A stretch of DNA of 64,000 nt from Raineya sp964654605 (GTDB lineage: Bacteria > Bacteroidota > Bacteroidia > Cytophagales > Thermonemataceae): the NCBI GenBank assembly GCA_964654605.1, contig CAZZLW010000071.1, forward strand, positions 1-64,000. Direction: 5' to 3'. Position 1 is the stretch's first letter. Each line of letters begins with the position of its first letter. This document shows, piece by piece, positions 25,444 to 34,040 of this stretch. The position numbers and the translations under genes were made by a program. The notes beneath the pieces were generated by a model. It made no database searches, had not been told where the DNA came from, and saw only the letters and a list, made by a program, of their open reading frames with translations.

Positions 25444-26781
25444 TTAGTAATCATCTTTGTCATCAACATCATCAAGCAAAAAGCTCTTGGTGCGGTCAAT
25501 GAGTTTATTCAAAAATCCAGAGAAAGATTGTCCTTTGGTGTTTTTTTCTTTTTTAGGGACTTCAGTAGAAGTAGTTTGGGCTGAGGGAGTGTTATTGCTT
25601 TGAGGTAATAAATCTCTATCGTCCAAGGAGCGGAAACCTGCCAGTGCCAAGCCAATAGCCGTAGCATAAGAAGGTTGATTGACAAGATTGATATTCGTAG
25701 GTGTAAGGTATTCGGTAGGGTGCCCGATGCGTACAGGCAAACCTGTATGCAGTTCAAACAATTCTTTAATGCCCTCTAAAAGTGAGCCACCGCCAGTTAG
25801 TACAATGCCTTGCGAAAGATTATCGTGGCAACCTGAACGCAAAATTTCTTTATAGACTTCTTCAATGATTTCAGTCATTCGGGCTTCAATGATGCGGGCT
25901 AAATTTTTAAGAGAAATTTCACGAGCAGGGCGGTTGCGTAAGCCGGGAATGGATACCACTTCCATACTGCTGGCTTGTTCGGCAATGGCTTTGCCAAAAC
26001 GCACTTTTAGCAATTCGGCTTGGTTTTCCATAAGCATACAGCCATTTTTGATGTCGGAAGTGATTACCTTTCCGCCGAAAGGAATAACCGCCGTATGGCG
26101 AAGGATATTGTCGTAAAAAACAGCTAAATCGGTAGTACCCCCGCCAATATCAACCAAGGCAACGCCTTCTTTACGCTCTTCGGGGGTAAGGCAAGCCAAA
26201 CTGGAAGCTATGGGTTCTAAAATAAGGTCTTGAATGGTAAGCCCTGCTTTCTTGATACATTTCTTGATGTTATCCAGTGAGGTAGTTTGGGCGGTGATGA
26301 TATGAAAGTTGGCTTCCAATTTCACGCCTGCCATACCTACGGGGTCGTTGATGTCGGTTTCGTTATCTACAATAAAATCTTGGGGCATCACGTGAAGTAT
26401 CTGCGAGCCTGCGGCAATGGGCGTTTTGTACATATCGTTAATGAGCCGCATTACATCAGCATTGGAAATTTCGTCTTCGGTAGAATGACGGGTAATGCCA
26501 CCTTTTTGGGTAAAAGTACGTATATGTTGCCCTGCAATACCTACATTTACAACTTCTATGCGAATATTAGACATTTGTGAGGCTTTGGCTATGGCACTTT
26601 TGATTGCCTCTACGGTTTTTTCTATATTAGAAATCACACCACGATTTACCCCTTCCGATTCGGCTCTACCAAAACCTAATATTTCAATTCTATCTCTATC
26701 CAGTGCGTCCTGACGAGCTACCACAGCACAAATTTTAGTGCTACCAATGTCTAAACCGACAACAATTCTATCGTTTTGCAT
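25444..26781 (-). CDS. ftsA: Cell division protein FtsA
   Basis: Actin-like ATPase that tethers FtsZ filaments to the membrane and recruits the divisome. From MQNDRIVVGLDIG it is 445 residues. The phosphate-1 loop (VGLDIGSTKICAVVA), the phosphate-2 block (VALVDIGGGTTDLAVF), the adenosine motif (IVLTGGGSLLEGI) and a C-terminal amphipathic targeting helix (FLNKLIDRTKSFLLDD) are all present, followed by an acidic tail. An ATG 12 bases further upstream is possible. The start overlaps the end of ftsQ by 14 bases. No ftsZ follows. Confidence 0.95.
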   Translation of the reverse strand: MQNDRIVVGLDIGSTKICAVVARQDALDRDRIEILGFGRAESEGVNRGVISNIEKTVEAIKSAIAKASQMSNIRIEVVNVGIAGQHIRTFTQKGGITRHSTEDEISNADVMRLINDMYKTPIAAGSQILHVMPQDFIVDNETDINDPVGMAGVKLEANFHIITAQTTSLDNIKKCIKKAGLTIQDLILEPIASSLACLTPEERKEGVALVDIGGGTTDLAVFYDNILRHTAVIPFGGKVITSDIKNGCMLMENQAELLKVRFGKAIAEQASSMEVVSIPGLRNRPAREISLKNLARIIEARMTEIIEEVYKEILRSGCHDNLSQGIVLTGGGSLLEGIKELFELHTGLPVRIGHPTEYLTPTNINLVNQPSYATAIGLALAGFRSLDDRDLLPQSNNTPSAQTTSTEVPKKEKNTKGQSFSGFLNKLIDRTKSFLLDDVDDKDDY

Positions 26782-27520
26782 ATTCACAAACAACCTGTTG
26801 ATGATATTTTAAGCTAATTTTTTCGTAAGCGTTCCAGCCCTTGCGAGGCAAAATATAACGGCAAAGAATTTCTAACTTTCGTAATTTATTTTCCCACTCT
26901 TCTAAACTTCCAAAATCAATTTCTGACTCCGACAGCTGTAAATATATCTTAAAACCCTGACGAAACTTGGCAATCTGTGCGATATGTGAGCGAAAAAAAG
27001 AATTTGATGTAATTTTTTGAAGCAAAGCTAACAATTTTTTATCATTTTCGTTGTTTTCAAAGTCAAAATTTACTTCATCGGTACTCAAAACCAAACAATG
27101 AGGCGTAAATTTTTTAGAAAAAGGAATACTTCTGCCTTTGCTATCCAAATAAAAACTTTCTTGTTTGTTCCAAATTCTTACAATAGGCTTTACCAAACGC
27201 ACCCATACAGCAAGCTCTCCATTCAGCTTTTTGCTGATGATACAATCTTCTACAAAAGCATTGGCTTTGAGCCTTTTTTCTAAATGTCTGGTATTGATAA
27301 ACTTGTAGGGTGTATTTAGCAAAAATTCACGGCTGTTGCTATCCAAAAGACTTTGAATATCTTTTTCATCTAAAAAAAAATTACCTCCGTTGTCATCAAT
27401 TTCTATGGATAGCTTTTGGCAATACTGATTTTCGTAATAGCTTCCCGAAGCACCCAACAAAAATACTATGCCCAATAATCCCAAGAGCCAACGGACTTCT
27501 CTTCTGATACGAAATTTCAT
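26768..27520 (-). CDS. ftsQ: Cell division protein FtsQ/DivIB
   Basis: 250 residues: a short basic cytoplasmic tail (MKFRIRREVRW), one membrane segment (about 12-28) and a periplasmic POTRA plus beta domain (LEKRLKANAFVEDCIISKKLNGELAVWV). This is the expected layout of the divisome scaffold that links FtsA-side and peptidoglycan-synthesis proteins. It is translationally coupled to ftsA. The usual upstream neighbours (murC, murG, ftsW) are absent: the next gene is cobT on the opposite strand. Confidence 0.88.
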   Translation of the reverse strand: MKFRIRREVRWLLGLLGIVFLLGASGSYYENQYCQKLSIEIDDNGGNFFLDEKDIQSLLDSNSREFLLNTPYKFINTRHLEKRLKANAFVEDCIISKKLNGELAVWVRLVKPIVRIWNKQESFYLDSKGRSIPFSKKFTPHCLVLSTDEVNFDFENNENDKKLLALLQKITSNSFFRSHIAQIAKFRQGFKIYLQLSESEIDFGSLEEWENKLRKLEILCRYILPRKGWNAYEKISLKYHQQVVCEYAKR

Positions 27521-27542
27521 TGATTTTGCTTTGCAACATTTG

Positions 27543-27572
27543 CAAATTTACAATTTTGTCTAAATAAACAAA
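27543..27572 (-). promoter_or_regulatory. Promoter of ftsQA, strong match
   Basis: On minus TTTG (27572-27569), an 18-base spacer and TAAATTTG (27550-27543) fit the Bacteroidota promoter consensus fully. It lies 22 bases before the ftsQ ATG. Confidence 0.65.
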
Positions 27573-27620
27573 CTTTTCAGTTATTTTTTATTTTTGTGCG
27601 ATAGCTAAACAAAAACTTTG

Positions 27621-27761
27621 GGAATTGTTCAAGTCTAATTTGTAGTGTAGAAACAGGAAACAAGATGCAGGAAACAGGATTTAGAACATTTGAATATTTA
27701 GACGGAATAAAACTTTTACTTCAAACTCTTGAACCTTAACCTTTTGAACGTAAATAATTGC
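27621..27761 (+). repeat. Interspersed TIR element, copy C
   Basis: Third copy of the element at 3241-3378. Its ends are more diverged (8 of 11 positions agree between the two inverted ends), but the interior GAAACAGGAAACAAGA, GTCTAA/TTAGAC and TTTTGAACGTAAATAATT blocks are intact. It occupies most of the 257-base ftsQ-cobT divergent gap and stops 16 bases before the cobT ATG. The ftsQ promoter lies outside it. Confidence 0.85.
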
Positions 27762-27777
27762 AAAATTTTTTGCCAAA

Positions 27778-28785
27778 ATGAACCTTGCCGAGCAACTGCA
27801 ACAAAAAATAAACCAAAAAACCAAACCTTTGGGAGCTTTGGGAAAACTTGAAAAATTGGCTTTACAGATAGGTATTCTACAAAAAACGCTAACACCTTCC
27901 TTGCAAAATCCAACAATAGTGGTTTTTGCAGGTGACCACGGCATTGCCCAAGAAGGGGTTAGTGCGTATCCGCAAGAAGTTACCTACCAAATGGTACTAA
28001 ACTTTTTGCGTGGAGGTGCGGCTATCAATGTTTTTTGCAGACAGCATCAACTGGCTCTGAAAGTAGTAGATGCGGGTGTAAAATATCATTTTGAGCCTCA
28101 CCCCGATTTAGTTTCAGCCAAAGCAGGCTGGGGCACAAAGAATTTCTTGCAAGCTACTGCAATGAACGAAAGTGAGCTACAATTTTGCTTGCAAGAAGGA
28201 AGCCAAATTGTCAGAAAATTGTTGGAAACAGGCTGTAATACGATAGGTTTTGGCGAAATGGGCATTGCCAATACTTCTGCCGCAAGTATGCTGATGAGTT
28301 ATCTGTGCGATTTGCCCATTGAGCAATGTGTAGGCAAAGGCACTGGGGTTGATGATAAAGGGCTTTTGCATAAAATTGAAGTTTTGAAAAAAGCACAAAG
28401 TTTTCACGGAAAAATAAGCAATCCTTTGCAAATTTTACAGACTTTTGCAGGTTTTGAAATGGCTCAGATGTGTGGGGCAATGCTGGAGGCTTTTCGGCAA
28501 GAGATGCTCATTTTGATAGACGGCTTTATTGCCAGCAGTGTTTTTTTGGTAGCCCAAGCCATAGAACCTGCCATCAAGCAAAATGCTATTTTTTGCCACC
28601 AAAGCAACGAAATGGGACATCGGCGTATGCTGGAATTTTTACAAGCAGAACCTTTGCTCCAATTGGATATGCGTTTGGGTGAAGGAACGGGCTGTGCGGT
28701 GGCGTTCCCAGTCATACAAAGTGCGGTGGCTTTTCTGAACGAAATGGCAAGTTTTGAAAGTGCAGGCGTGAGCGAAAAAAGCTAA
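27778..28785 (+). CDS. cobT: Nicotinate-nucleotide-dimethylbenzimidazole phosphoribosyltransferase
   Basis: Makes alpha-ribazole phosphate, the lower-ligand nucleotide of cobalamin, from dimethylbenzimidazole and nicotinate mononucleotide. 335 residues, usual length. Motifs: KPLGALGKLE near the N-terminus, FAGDHGIAQEGVSAYP, FGEMGIANTSAAS and the catalytic glutamate E302 in RLGEGTGCAVAFP. No other cobalamin gene is nearby and no B12 riboswitch was recognised; the space before it is filled by a repeat element. Its last 4 bases overlap the convergent glycosyltransferase gene. Confidence 0.95.
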   Translation: MNLAEQLQQKINQKTKPLGALGKLEKLALQIGILQKTLTPSLQNPTIVVFAGDHGIAQEGVSAYPQEVTYQMVLNFLRGGAAINVFCRQHQLALKVVDAGVKYHFEPHPDLVSAKAGWGTKNFLQATAMNESELQFCLQEGSQIVRKLLETGCNTIGFGEMGIANTSAASMLMSYLCDLPIEQCVGKGTGVDDKGLLHKIEVLKKAQSFHGKISNPLQILQTFAGFEMAQMCGAMLEAFRQEMLILIDGFIASSVFLVAQAIEPAIKQNAIFCHQSNEMGHRRMLEFLQAEPLLQLDMRLGEGTGCAVAFPVIQSAVAFLNEMASFESAGVSEKS

Positions 28786-29945
28786 TGATAAACCTTACTC
28801 GTCAGTAATTCCTGATACAATTTCAGAAGGGCTATCTTTTTCTGTTCCCAAGTAAAATGTTCCCGAATGTATTTTTGGGCATTTCTGCCAATTTCTTGGG
28901 CTTTGTACGGATAGGCATTCCATATACGAATGGCACGAGCCAGTTCCATTGGTCTATCGGCACGAATGAGCTTGCCCAAACTTTCATTTTCAATAATTTC
29001 ACGTACCACAGGCATATCCGAAGCTATCACAGGCGTACCTACTGCCATAGACTCCAAAATTTTTAGTGGCGAACAACCCTGCTCCAAATTTCGGCTACAT
29101 TCTTTCAGAGGGGCAACCGAACATAAGGCGTGTTGTACCCAAGCCGAAAGCTCATTTTTGGGCAAGCGGTATCGCCAAATAATTTTTTCTTGCAAACCCA
29201 ACTTTTCAGCAAATTTGTGATACCTCTTACAAAAACGAGGTTTGTGCGAAGCACAAATCACCAAAAAAATATCTAAATCTTGCAAGAGCCGAAAAGCACG
29301 TAGCAATGTATCTACTCCTTGCCAACTTTGCAAAGCTCCAAAATAAATAACATACCTTTCGGGGGCTTCTTGGGGGCGTTCTTGGGGCAGGGGAATTTCT
29401 GCCCCGTTACTGATAACACATATTTTTTCGGACGCAACACCTTTTTTGAGCAAAAAGCCTCTTATGACCTCAGAAGGGGCAACAATTTTATCACACTGCT
29501 CCAAGCAAAAATTTTCCAAATGCTGGATTTGGGTTAAAACTTTCCCCGATACTTCGTAGCGGTACGAAAGTTCTATGGAGGGTAAGGCATTTACCTCAAA
29601 AATAGTTTTGTAATTTTTGTTCGGGTTAGCTAGTATTGGTACTCCCGACCAAATATCCCGAAAATGAACAATCTGCAAATGTGGCATTTTTTTCAAGGCA
29701 AAGGCAAGTTCTTCGCTGTACCTTTCGGTACGATGCAAAAATTCCTTTTCTTGCAAAAAAACTCGCTGAATAAAGCCATTTTGCCAAATTTCCTTTTCAG
29801 GTAGCTCCTCATCTCCCAAAACCCACAACAAACCATCAGGGTAGTGGGTGAGCAGTGAACCTGCAAAATGATGTATATGCGTAGCCGCCCCTTTTGCCGA
29901 AGGGAAAACATCATAGGCGGCATATAAAGAGCGAAAGTCTTGCAT
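28782..29945 (-). CDS. Family 4 glycosyltransferase (GT-B fold)
   Basis: 387 residues. The N-terminal half shows an acceptor-domain glycine-rich stretch (DVFPSAKGAATHIHHFA, 12-28). The C-terminal half carries the GT4 nucleotide-sugar domain: YVIYFGALQSWQGVDTLLRAF and the PLKILESMAVGTPVIASDMPVVREII block with the EX7E-type motif. Such enzymes transfer sugars to lipids, polysaccharides or proteins in the cytoplasm. Acceptor and donor cannot be told from sequence. It is followed codirectionally on the upstream side by a histidine kinase gene 5 bases away. Confidence 0.88.
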   Translation of the reverse strand: MQDFRSLYAAYDVFPSAKGAATHIHHFAGSLLTHYPDGLLWVLGDEELPEKEIWQNGFIQRVFLQEKEFLHRTERYSEELAFALKKMPHLQIVHFRDIWSGVPILANPNKNYKTIFEVNALPSIELSYRYEVSGKVLTQIQHLENFCLEQCDKIVAPSEVIRGFLLKKGVASEKICVISNGAEIPLPQERPQEAPERYVIYFGALQSWQGVDTLLRAFRLLQDLDIFLVICASHKPRFCKRYHKFAEKLGLQEKIIWRYRLPKNELSAWVQHALCSVAPLKECSRNLEQGCSPLKILESMAVGTPVIASDMPVVREIIENESLGKLIRADRPMELARAIRIWNAYPYKAQEIGRNAQKYIREHFTWEQKKIALLKLYQELLTSKVYH

Positions 29946-29950
29946 TAAGA

Positions 29951-31768
29951 TTAGGATTGGGTAAGGGGTAAAACAACTTCAAAGGTGCTACCTGCTCCAA
30001 GTTCTGAAAAGACATTGATTTTCCCGTGCAAACTTTCTACAATGCCCAAACTAATAGAAAGCCCTAAACCCGTACCTTTGCCTATTTCTTTGGTTGTGTA
30101 AAAGGGCTCAAAAATATGTTTGAGCTTTTCACTATCAATGCCTGTGCCGCTATCGCTTATACTTACACTTACCTTGCCGTTTTGAAGTTTGGTTTCAAGG
30201 GTAATTTTGCCTTTTTCGGCTTTTTTTTCTTCAATGGCGTGAATGGCATTGATGAGCAAATTCATAAAAACTTGGCTGAGCTTGGTAGGGTAGGCGTCTA
30301 TCAGGGGTATTTGTGGGGAGTATTTTTTTTCAACCTCAATGCCATTTTTGATTTGGTTGTATAGCAGGGCAAGAGAATTATCCAAAATCTCGTGTAAGTT
30401 CGTTTTTTCTAATACCGAATCATTGCTTTTGGTAAAGCTACGCAAGCCCCTGACAATTTCAGCAGCTTGGTTGGCTCCTGTACGAATATTCTTGATAAGG
30501 TCTTGGGTTTCTTGCAAAATTTCTTCAAAAGAGAGCTGTTGCTGAAGGTTTTGAATATTTTTTTTGTGTGAATCAAAATTTTCTTTGCTAAGTTTTTCGT
30601 ATTCGCTGATGATTTCCAAAAGGTCGTTGATGTTGGCTTTTAAGCCTTCGGCACTGCCCAAAATGTAGGCAATCGGATTATTAAGTTCGTGAGCAATGCC
30701 CGCCACCAAAGTACCCAAAGAAGCCATTTTTTCGGCTTGCACCAGTTGTTCTTGCATTTTTTGCAGTTGTTCCAAAGTAGTTTTAAGCTCTTCGTTGTAT
30801 TGTTTGAGGCTTTCTTGCGAAACTTTCAGTTCGGCATAAGCCGCTTTCAATTTATCCTCCGATTCTTTTATTTTCTGAATGTTGGCGATTGTACCTACCA
30901 GACGAATAGGCACACCAAATTCATCAAATTCAACCATTTTAGCACGATTCAGCACCCAACGATAGCTCCCGTCTTTGCAAAGCATACGGCACTCTCGCTT
31001 GAAGGAATTGAGCTTTTTGAGTAAAAATTTGTTGTAGGCTTCCGTGAATGTTTCTCTCTCTTCGGGGTGAATGTAGCTGAGCCAATTATCCCAAGTGATT
31101 TGGGTTTCTTGGGGCGAATAGCCTAAAATAAAATAAAAATTTTCGCTAAAATGAGCCTCTTGATTGATTAAATCTACATCATAGATGCCGTCTTTGCTGG
31201 CATACGAAACAAATCGTAGTGTTTTTTCTCGTTCTATGATTTTTTGCTCGGCGAGCTTTCGGCTATGTATAGAACGCAATACTCCTACTTCCAGAAAGGC
31301 TCTTCCTTGTTTTTTTCGCTTTATTTTAGAACGTAGCTGATACCACCTGTACTCGCCTGCACCTGTAAGCAAAAGCAAATCGGTTTCAAAAATATCGTTG
31401 TTTAGCTCTCCACGGAAAAACTTGGCTCTATCTTGTAAAAATTTTTCTTTTTGCGAAGGCTCAATAAGGTTGAGAAAAGTTTTGACAAGTGGCGGGAAAT
31501 GCTCCTTTTCGTAGCCTAAAAGGCGGATAAATTCATCAGAATACCAAATAGAGGCTTCCTCGTTAAAACTTTCAGGAATAACAAATTCCCATAAGCCTTC
31601 ACGCGACATCTGCGAAATTACCTTGTAGCGGTCGTAGAACTGAAAAATTTCTTCTTGCTTACTCAAAAGAAAATCTCTTTCGGCTTTTTGTTCAGCAAGC
31701 AACCTGACCAAATTTTTCAGTTCTATTTCCGAGAGGTTGTCTAAATCAAAATGAGGTAAAGGGTTCAT
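29951..31768 (-). CDS. PAS-domain sensor histidine kinase, soluble
   Basis: 605 residues without membrane segments. Two PAS domains (about 50-170 and 180-300) precede a coiled coil (300-350). The phosphoacceptor is H360 in LVAGIAHELNNP. The ATPase domain has the N box (MNLLINAIHAIEEK), G1 (ISDSGTGID) and G2 (GKGTGLGLSIS). The AHELNNPI type of H box is common in orphan Bacteroidota kinases that act on separate response regulators. No regulator gene is adjacent. It lies between hutU and the glycosyltransferase on the same strand with gaps of 10 and 5 bases, suggesting one transcript. Confidence 0.93.
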   Translation of the reverse strand: MNPLPHFDLDNLSEIELKNLVRLLAEQKAERDFLLSKQEEIFQFYDRYKVISQMSREGLWEFVIPESFNEEASIWYSDEFIRLLGYEKEHFPPLVKTFLNLIEPSQKEKFLQDRAKFFRGELNNDIFETDLLLLTGAGEYRWYQLRSKIKRKKQGRAFLEVGVLRSIHSRKLAEQKIIEREKTLRFVSYASKDGIYDVDLINQEAHFSENFYFILGYSPQETQITWDNWLSYIHPEERETFTEAYNKFLLKKLNSFKRECRMLCKDGSYRWVLNRAKMVEFDEFGVPIRLVGTIANIQKIKESEDKLKAAYAELKVSQESLKQYNEELKTTLEQLQKMQEQLVQAEKMASLGTLVAGIAHELNNPIAYILGSAEGLKANINDLLEIISEYEKLSKENFDSHKKNIQNLQQQLSFEEILQETQDLIKNIRTGANQAAEIVRGLRSFTKSNDSVLEKTNLHEILDNSLALLYNQIKNGIEVEKKYSPQIPLIDAYPTKLSQVFMNLLINAIHAIEEKKAEKGKITLETKLQNGKVSVSISDSGTGIDSEKLKHIFEPFYTTKEIGKGTGLGLSISLGIVESLHGKINVFSELGAGSTFEVVLPLTQS

Positions 31769-31778
31769 AGCTAAGATT

Positions 31779-33800
31779 TCAGAACAAATTTTCCAAAAGC
31801 GTATCCTCTACCAAATTGGGTAAAGTAACTTTGAGGCGAGGTTCTTCTTGCATAGCCCGCTGAATGGCGAAAATGGCTTCTTTATTTCTTGCCCAACTAC
31901 GGCGAGCAATGCCATTATTTACGTCCCAGTGAAGCATCATTTTGAGCCTTCTATCACTATCTGCCGAGCCGTCCAGTACCATTCCAAAACCTCCATTGAT
32001 GACCTCGCCCCAGCCTACGCCACCGCCATTGTGCAAGCTCACCCACGTAGCTCCTCGGAAGGCATCGCCTACAAAATTTTGTACTGCCATATCTGCTGTA
32101 AAACTTGAACCATCGTAAATGTTAGAGGTTTCACGGAAGGGCGAATCGGTGCCCGAAACGTCGTGGTGGTCTCTGCCCAGTACCACAGGGGCAGAAATTT
32201 CTCCTTTGGCAATGGCTTCATTAAAGGCTTTGGCAATATTTATTCTGCCTTCGGCATCGGCATAGAGAATACGTGCTTGCGAACCCACTACCAAATTGTT
32301 TTTCATAGCGTCTTTTATCCAAAGAATATTGTCGGCAATTTGCTGTCGTATTTCGGCAGGAGCATTTTGGTATTGTTTTTCCAGCACTTGCAAAGCAATT
32401 TCATCTGTTTTTTGTAAATCGTTGGGATTTTGGCTCATACATACCCAACGGAAAGGACCGAAGCCGTAGTCAAAACACATTGGTCCCATTATATCTTGCA
32501 CGTAAGAGGGATATTTGAAAGTTTTGCCGTCTTTTGCCCAAATATCAGCACCTGCCCGTGAGGCTTCCAGCAAAAAGGCATTGCCGTAATCAAAGAAATA
32601 GGTTCCTTGGGCGGTGTGGGCATTGATAAGAGCCACTTGCTTACGCAAAGATTCATAAACTTTTTCCTTGAAAAGAGTGGGGTTTTCAGCCATTAGCGTA
32701 TTGGCTTCTTCAAAAGAAAGTCCCGCAGGATAGTACCCACCTGCAAAAGGATTGTGCAGAGAGGTTTGGTCAGAGCCTAAATCCACGAAAATATTTTCTT
32801 GCAAAAATTTTTCCCAAACATCTACCACATTACCAAAATAAGCAAAAGAAGTATTGGCTTTTTCTTTTTGAGCCTTGCGAACTTTTTGCACAAGTTCATT
32901 CAAATCGGTAACAATTTCATCAACCCAGCCCTGCTGGTGTCTTTTTTCAAGCACTTTCCAATTTACTTCGGCAGTAACGGAAACGCAACCTGCAATTTTA
33001 GCGGCTTTGGGTTGTGCACCGCTCATTCCTCCTAAACCTGCGGTAACAAATAGCTTCCCTGCAAGTCCCAAGCCTGTTTTATCTATCATTCTACCTGCGT
33101 TCAGAATGGTAATGGTAGTGCCGTGTACAATGCCTTGCGAGCCTATGTACATATACGAACCAGCAGTCATTTGTCCGTATTGTGTTACGCCCAAAGCATT
33201 GAAGCGTTCCCAATCGTCAGGTTTAGAATAGTTGGGAATCATCATTCCGTTGGTAACCACTACGCGTGGGGCGTCCGGGTGCGAAGGGAAGAGCCCAAGA
33301 GGGTGTCCTGAATACATTACAAGGGTTTGCTCGTCTGTCATTGTAGCCAAATACTGCATTGTGAGCAGATATTGAGCCCAATTCTGAAAAACAGCTCCAT
33401 TACCGCCATAGGTAATGAGTTCGTGAGGGTGTTGGGCTACGGCAGGGTCTAAATTGTTTTGTATCATTGCCATAATTGCCGCCGCTTGTATGCTTTTGTG
33501 CGGGTATTCGTGTATAGGGCGAGCATACATCGGATAGGTAGGGCGAAAGCGATACATATAAATTCTGCCGTATTTTTCCAGCTCTTCGGCAAATTCTTTG
33601 GCAAGCAAAGCGTGATGTTTCTTCGGAAAATATCGCAAAGCATTGCGAATAGCAAGTCTTTTTTCGTCTTTGCTTAAAATATCTTTGCGTTTGGGGGCGT
33701 GATTGATGCTTTCATCATACGTAGGCATAGGAGGCAACTCATCAGGAATACCTTGCAGAATAGCCTCTTGGAAACTTTTTTCGGCAGTAAGCATAGACAA
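31779..33800 (-). CDS. hutU: Urocanate hydratase
   Basis: Second enzyme of histidine degradation: converts urocanate to imidazolonepropionate using tightly bound NAD+ as electrophile. 673 residues, longer than the roughly 555-residue gammaproteobacterial form and consistent with a long variant. Conserved stretches include YGGNGAVFQNW, the NAD-binding GLGGMSGAQPKAA and FGPFRWVCMSQNPNDL, which carries the conserved cysteine block. No hutH, hutI or hutG accompanies it; downstream on the same strand come a histidine kinase and a glycosyltransferase. Confidence 0.95.
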   Translation of the reverse strand: MSMLTAEKSFQEAILQGIPDELPPMPTYDESINHAPKRKDILSKDEKRLAIRNALRYFPKKHHALLAKEFAEELEKYGRIYMYRFRPTYPMYARPIHEYPHKSIQAAAIMAMIQNNLDPAVAQHPHELITYGGNGAVFQNWAQYLLTMQYLATMTDEQTLVMYSGHPLGLFPSHPDAPRVVVTNGMMIPNYSKPDDWERFNALGVTQYGQMTAGSYMYIGSQGIVHGTTITILNAGRMIDKTGLGLAGKLFVTAGLGGMSGAQPKAAKIAGCVSVTAEVNWKVLEKRHQQGWVDEIVTDLNELVQKVRKAQKEKANTSFAYFGNVVDVWEKFLQENIFVDLGSDQTSLHNPFAGGYYPAGLSFEEANTLMAENPTLFKEKVYESLRKQVALINAHTAQGTYFFDYGNAFLLEASRAGADIWAKDGKTFKYPSYVQDIMGPMCFDYGFGPFRWVCMSQNPNDLQKTDEIALQVLEKQYQNAPAEIRQQIADNILWIKDAMKNNLVVGSQARILYADAEGRINIAKAFNEAIAKGEISAPVVLGRDHHDVSGTDSPFRETSNIYDGSSFTADMAVQNFVGDAFRGATWVSLHNGGGVGWGEVINGGFGMVLDGSADSDRRLKMMLHWDVNNGIARRSWARNKEAIFAIQRAMQEEPRLKVTLPNLVEDTLLENLF

Positions 33801-33851
33801 CTTTATTTTGTACTGAAAAAATCGGTTTTAAGTATTTTCCCCTTCTAAATC

Positions 33852-33909
33852 TTTCAAAATCCAATAGAACCCTGCAAATTCTGAAAGTCATTTTTATCGG
33901 GGTATTATG
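33852..33909 (+). repeat. Degenerate interspersed repeat upstream of carB
   Basis: Second copy of the repeat described at 2089-2156. Alignable by eye through TTTCAAAATCC, CCCTGCAAATTCTGAAA and ATCGGGGTATTATG, though with many substitutions. The rest of the 240-base gap before carB shows only a promoter box. Confidence 0.4.
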
Positions 33910-34015
33910 TATTTGCTAAAAGATTGCCTAATTTCGGTGGTTTGTAGGAATTTTGCAAGTTTTCTTTCCAAAAATATTTTACTGCTTGCAAGCGGTGGCA
34001 ATTTCTTAAAAATTG

Positions 34016-34023
34016 TATTTTTG
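34016..34023 (+). promoter_or_regulatory. Candidate -7 element of carB
   Basis: TATTTTTG fits TAnnTTTG and ends 17 bases before the carB ATG, leaving a short leader. No pyrimidine attenuator structure was recognised. Confidence 0.45.
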
Positions 34024-34040
34024 CCGAAATTTTTACTACA

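Noticed and set aside
3241..27761. Three related repeats considered as a CRISPR array or an insertion-sequence family
   Set aside because: Copies are more than 10 kb apart, differ in orientation, are about 140 bp long and encode no transposase; they fit a small interspersed element.
27521..27777. Cobalamin riboswitch before cobT
   Set aside because: The gap is taken up by the interspersed repeat and the ftsQ promoter; no B12-box-like core was recognised.
31779..33800. A histidine-utilisation operon
   Set aside because: Only hutU is present; its neighbours are a histidine kinase, a glycosyltransferase and carB.
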